A stretch of DNA of 6,588 nucleotides from Spirochaetota bacterium. GTDB taxonomy: Bacteria; Spirochaetota; UBA12135; COTS27. This document shows, in pieces, positions 5,201-6,588 of the stretch (position 1 is its first letter; each line of letters begins with the position of its first letter). Under the pieces are notes generated by a model. It saw nothing but the letters and a program-made list of their open reading frames with translations, had not been told where the DNA came from and did not search any database. The position numbers were made by a program, and so were the translations under genes. The stretch covers positions 1-6,588 of the forward strand of contig JAUXHF010000113.1 in assembly GCA_030621685.1 (NCBI GenBank), given 5' to 3'.

Positions 5201-6588
5201 TTGTTGCCAAGTCTATAGTGTTTCGTTAGTGATTGGGCTTTCGTTAAGGTTATTCCAGGTTTGCTGAAGCCTGTAGCTACAGATTGAAGTTCATCAAGAG
5301 TTTCAATAATATAGGGCTGGGCCAAAGAGCCATCTTGGAAGGGAATCATATGTACGTTAAAGGTGAATAAAGAAAGAGCGCCTTGATTATCAGTGACCGA
5401 GTACGTTAGGCTGAATAAGCCAAGGCTGTTGAAATCAAAATCTGGAGTTATTACACTGCCAGAGAATATACTGGCATCTTCCAAGTCGCTAGCTGAGATA
5501 AAAATATCATCTCGATTAAGCACGAGATAAACAGTATCGCCGGGACTCACCGGTGTAAAGACATTGTCTATTCTAGATAAAATACTAATTTGGGGGGGGC
5601 TATTTACATAAAAAGTATAGTCACAAGAAGCTATATTTCCTGAGGCATCACTAAAGGCGTAGCCTATGGTGAAGGTGCTGGCTGTGCTTGGGGTATAGCT
5701 TGTTTGGGCGAAATTATAGCCTGCTCCGCCTGTTTGGACATCACCTATGGCTACTCTTGGAGGGCCGAATGAGCTATCGCTATTTGAGACAGTTAATGAA
5801 AGCGGGGAAGCATCGGAGGCTGTAATTGATGTGGGTAAAATGTAAGAATTTCCTAAAACAACTATTTCGCTTACTGGGCAGTTACTGATGATCGGCGCGG
5901 TGGTGTCGGGTGTTACGGTTACGGCGAAAGAGCAGCTAGCGCTGTTGCCGGCGTCATCGCTGAAGATGTAGAAAATTTGTTTTGGGCCGGCGAAGCTAAA
6001 GAGATGAGAGCTTGGCGTGATGGAATATGGGCTGCTTAAATCGCCGGAGGCTGTGGCGATTTCTGCGCCGCTGCTGCTCGTTAATTTCACGCTGAGGCTT
6101 AGGTCTGAAGAGGCAGCATCGCTAGCAAATATGGAGCTTGGCAGGGCGTAGGCTTGTCCCAGCTCAATGGACTGGACGGGTAGGGTGGAGCAATCTGTAG
6201 CTGCAGCAATGCTCGGGGGGGTGCTGTCGGAGGTTACGTTTACGGCGAAAGAGCAGCTAGCGCTGTTGCCGGCGTCATCGCTGAATATGTAGAAAATTTG
6301 TTTTGGCCCGGCGGAGCTAAAGAGATGAGAGCTTGGCGTGATGGAATAAGGGCTGCTTAAATCTCCGGAAGCTGTGGCGATTTCTACGCCGCTGCTGCTG
6401 GCTAACTTCACGCTGAGGCTTAAATCTGAAGAGGCAGCACCGCTAGCAAATATGGAGTTTGGCAGAGCGTAGGCTTGTCCCAGCTCAATTGATTGAAGCG
6501 GCAGGGTGGAGCAATCTGTAGCGGCGGCAATGCTTGGTGGGGTGGTGTCGGAGGTTACGTTTACGGCGAAAGAGCAGCTAGCGCTGTT
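2299..6588 (-). CDS. Giant modular HYR/Ig/GLUG-repeat extracellular protein, adhesin-like (5' partial)
   Basis: The frame runs from the right edge without a stop to TAA at 2301-2299, giving 1,429 residues of a longer protein. An internal GTG at 6411 lies inside a repeat and is not a credible start. Counting residues from the window edge: HYR-like repeats at 1-107 and 108-214 (near-identical) and 215-317 (diverged), each domain bounded by two Cys (C26/C112, C133/C219, C237/C322) placed as for one disulfide per domain, with the HYR signature D-x-T-x-P and 'SDDAGNSASCSF'; an Ig/cadherin-like domain (about 318-417, 'YSVTDNQGA'); GLUG beta-helix 1 (418-837); Ig-like (838-937, 'GIYPVSYSISQG'); GLUG beta-helix 2 (938-1321); Ig-like C-terminal domain (1322-1429, 'GNYPIRYTISDANG'). 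The composition is rich in Ser, Ala, Asn and Gly with few charges. GLUG and HYR domains are known from secreted and surface proteins, so adhesion or matrix contact is the likely role; the ligand is unknown. The C-terminus shows no LPXTG motif, hydrophobic anchor or beta-barrel, so anchoring, if any, must be N-terminal or non-covalent. The signal peptide would be outside the window. The gene converges on acs and is not functionally linked to it by anything visible. A C8 tract (5592-5599) may make expression phase-variable. Confidence 0.85.
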   Translation of the reverse strand, partial: NSASCSFAVNVTSDTTPPSIAAATDCSTLPLQSIELGQAYALPNSIFASGAASSDLSLSVKLASSSGVEIATASGDLSSPYSITPSSHLFSSAGPKQIFYIFSDDAGNSASCSFAVNVTSDSTPPSIAAATDCSTLPVQSIELGQAYALPSSIFASDAASSDLSLSVKLTSSSGAEIATASGDLSSPYSITPSSHLFSFAGPKQIFYIFSDDAGNSASCSFAVTVTPDTTAPIISNCPVSEIVVLGNSYILPTSITASDASPLSLTVSNSDSSFGPPRVAIGDVQTGGAGYNFAQTSYTPSTASTFTIGYAFSDASGNIASCDYTFYVNSPPQISILSRIDNVFTPVSPGDTVYLVLNRDDIFISASDLEDASIFSGSVITPDFDFNSLGLFSLTYSVTDNQGALSLFTFNVHMIPFQDGSLAQPYIIETLDELQSVATGFSKPGITLTKAQSLTKHYRLGNNIDASATSSWNSGKGFLPIGSIAEPFTGSLQGQGYYISSLYISRASEDNVGLFSVVFFAGDFSIANINLLNASIRGKDNVGSFLGSNTTGGSFSNLYVSGSIQGSINVGGLMGRGDGSSSSITKFSNISSDALIIASQRVAGLLGYSRYSTLEDSFFTGNVFSSSHWGGGLIGSAYQASITNSYADFNLTGSGSTYGGLVGTMLYTSIENSFALGVLSGNNIIGGLVGGSALSSSISNSYSSVALTANLGSGASKTGGIVGSLQGTDIINSYSLSEISSPAAATNLGGLVGSNSNAGPIGSNVFWDRNALNNSLIFDADPAPEFARFPDELICATAANANCGSVNRTSFSTWSSSIWDFGNAKQYPSLKVFQTWASPPLQRAKFPAALILKHVFEGSTNMISNGAALTSDQFDALDITVEAYSASGSSIAGSVVVSGSINEDQAGIYPVSYSISQGSRTVSLAFTVEVIGAPIIETGTINDPYTIENITELQSIATGFTKPNISLSAAESLSKHYKFANDIDASATSTWNSGQGFLPIASTSSPFTGSLDGSYYALSNLYINRPSENNVALFRVLNPAVDSNSISNINFSNADVTGNSNVAMLAGQALTGKYTNFGLQGSLIGDRYVGGLFGQASNVNLSKISSHATVEATNDVGGIAGTLVNGLIQISYASGDIGLTNGAASTNVGGIAGTSTFTFLTSVFSDSKTIRGTVNVGGLIGSGFGSNIKDSFSTATVTASVSNAGGLAGVLNYANDSIRNSYSAATLYGLTASPKHSFPVGTNLASADIVNVYWNRMLSEDAFVDSHPQASFARAAKELICPTASAASCAGLARSTYQDWNPSVAIWNFGSSTQLPTLNVFNINSFFEGQPNQYDQFPPSISLDMPDGSPVFTGDIFSINLNETFLPELAAKAFSSTGADISHLIVTTGTVNTKVPGNYPIRYTISDANGKTAVLSFIARVLTEENSVK
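2626..3777 (-). repeat. GLUG beta-helix module 2 (paralogous copy of module 1)
   Basis: This part codes residues 938-1321. It has the same entry segment (PYTIENITELQSIATGF, STWNSGQGFLPIA, GSLDGSYYALSNLYI), then rungs at about 1061, 1088, 1115, 1147, 1175 and 1203, and the same cap: FARAAKELIC, a C-x7-C pair (1281 and 1289) and 'IWNFG...LPTLNVF'. It has fewer clear GLUG rungs than module 1 and is about 36 residues shorter, so rungs have been lost or gained since duplication. With its following Ig-like domain it repeats the whole GLUG plus Ig arrangement of module 1. Confidence 0.85.
3591..3643 (-). repeat. 53-bp conserved DNA patch, copy in module 2
   Basis: These 53 bases match 5148-5200 at 51 positions (differences at 3606 and 3621), at an offset of exactly 1,557 bp (519 codons). 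The patch codes the IDASATSTWNSGQGFLPI segment of the GLUG entry region. The flanking DNA of the two modules is much more diverged. Confidence 0.9.
4078..5337 (-). repeat. GLUG beta-helix module 1 (within the giant protein)
   Basis: This part codes residues 418-837. It opens with a conserved entry segment (PYIIETLDELQSVATGF, later SWNSGKGFLPIG and GSLQGQGYYISSLYI). There follow eight GLUG rungs with a V/G-G-L-x-G core at residues about 541, 569, 601, 629, 658, 685, 718 and 748, spaced 27-33 residues apart, as in a beta-solenoid with one turn per motif; each is followed by an 'I-x-N-S-Y/F' strand. It closes with a cap: FARFPDELIC, a C-x7-C pair (795 and 803), then a Trp-rich 'IWDFG...YPSLKVF' end. 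GLUG (PF07581) was first described in streptococcal IgA peptidases, but no protease motif is seen here. Confidence 0.85.
5148..5200 (-). repeat. 53-bp conserved DNA patch, copy in module 1
   Basis: This is the partner of 3591-3643 and codes the IDASATSSWNSGKGFLPI segment at the start of GLUG module 1. The near-identity over only this short stretch suggests gene conversion or unusually strong constraint. Confidence 0.9.
5592..5599 (-). other. C8 homopolymer in coding strand, candidate phase-variation tract
   Basis: The coding strand reads AAT AGC CCC CCC CAA, i.e. eight C in a row coding N-S-P-P-Q at the border between the third HYR-like domain and the first Ig-like domain. With seven C the frame reads on to a TAG nine codons after the tract; with nine C it meets a TAG two codons after it. 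Either slip would remove all GLUG and later Ig-like domains, about 1,100 residues. Poly-C/poly-G tracts of this length in surface-protein genes are known slippage sites in several pathogens; switching here is inferred, not seen. Confidence 0.5.
5921..6588 (-). repeat. Tandem 321-bp repeats coding near-identical HYR-like domains
   Basis: The same sequence begins at 5921, 6242 and 6563, giving an exact 321-bp (107-codon) period: two full units (5921-6241, 6242-6562) and 26 bases of a third that continues past the edge. Comparing the full units base by base gives 26 differences in 321 without gaps, about 92% identity. The first 20 bases (5921-5940 against 6242-6261) are identical in all units seen. 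The coding strand is minus. The adjacent unit, about 5638-5946, shares the start of the domain (NSASCSFAV) but is otherwise diverged and about four residues shorter. Because the period is a multiple of three, unequal crossing-over would change copy number while preserving the frame. The array probably extends to the right of the window. Confidence 0.95.

Noticed and set aside
6409..6411. GTG at 6411 as the start of the minus-strand gene
   Set aside because: It is inside a 107-residue repeat; the frame and the domain pattern continue to the window edge, and the same codon region in the next repeat is also plain coding sequence.
5921..6588. Long direct repeats as an insertion sequence or CRISPR array
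   Set aside because: The period is an exact 107 codons in an open frame coding HYR-like domains; there are no terminal inverted repeats, transposase or spacer pattern.

Overview
The window holds one complete gene, two genes cut by the window edges, and a short convergent intergenic region. From left to right these are: the 3' end of a plus-strand gene (1-264) coding for a TPR-like helix pair and a Lys/Ser/Thr repeat tail; a complete acetyl-CoA synthetase gene, acs, on the plus strand (305-2206); a 92-bp gap with an 11-bp perfect hairpin; and, on the minus strand, the last 1,429 residues of a giant modular extracellular protein (2299 to the right edge at 6588). Its reading frame has no stop up to the edge, so its true start lies outside the window.

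The plus-strand pair is probably one transcription unit. The gap is 40 bp, no terminator is visible in it, and acs has its own strong ribosome binding site serving a TTG start. The upstream tail resembles the C-terminal TPR-like segment of many class III adenylate/guanylate cyclases, but the catalytic part is not in view, so this is only a suggestion. Acs activates acetate to acetyl-CoA and retains all the main family motifs.

The minus-strand protein reads, from the N-terminal side: two almost identical HYR-like (hyalin repeat) units of 107 residues, entering from outside the window; a third, diverged HYR-like unit; an Ig/cadherin-like domain; a long GLUG-motif beta-helix; an Ig-like domain; a second GLUG beta-helix homologous to the first; and a final Ig-like domain. 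No anchor, autotransporter barrel or LPXTG motif is visible at its C-terminus. It looks like a secreted or surface-exposed adhesin-type protein. Its repeats differ greatly in age. The HYR repeats are about 92% identical in DNA and richer in G+C (about 55%) than a GLUG stretch (about 38%). The two GLUG modules are diverged, apart from a 53-bp patch that is 51/53 identical. A run of eight C residues in its coding strand lies just before the domains that follow the HYR array, and a one-base slip in either direction would meet a stop codon within a few codons, which makes it a candidate phase-variation switch.

The organism cannot be named from this window. The standard genetic code, modest G+C, bacterial-type Acs and Shine-Dalgarno sites indicate a bacterium. 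The Cys-paired HYR and GLUG architecture fits an envelope protein, probably of a Gram-negative lineage, but that is inference. No tRNA, rRNA, CRISPR array or insertion sequence was seen.
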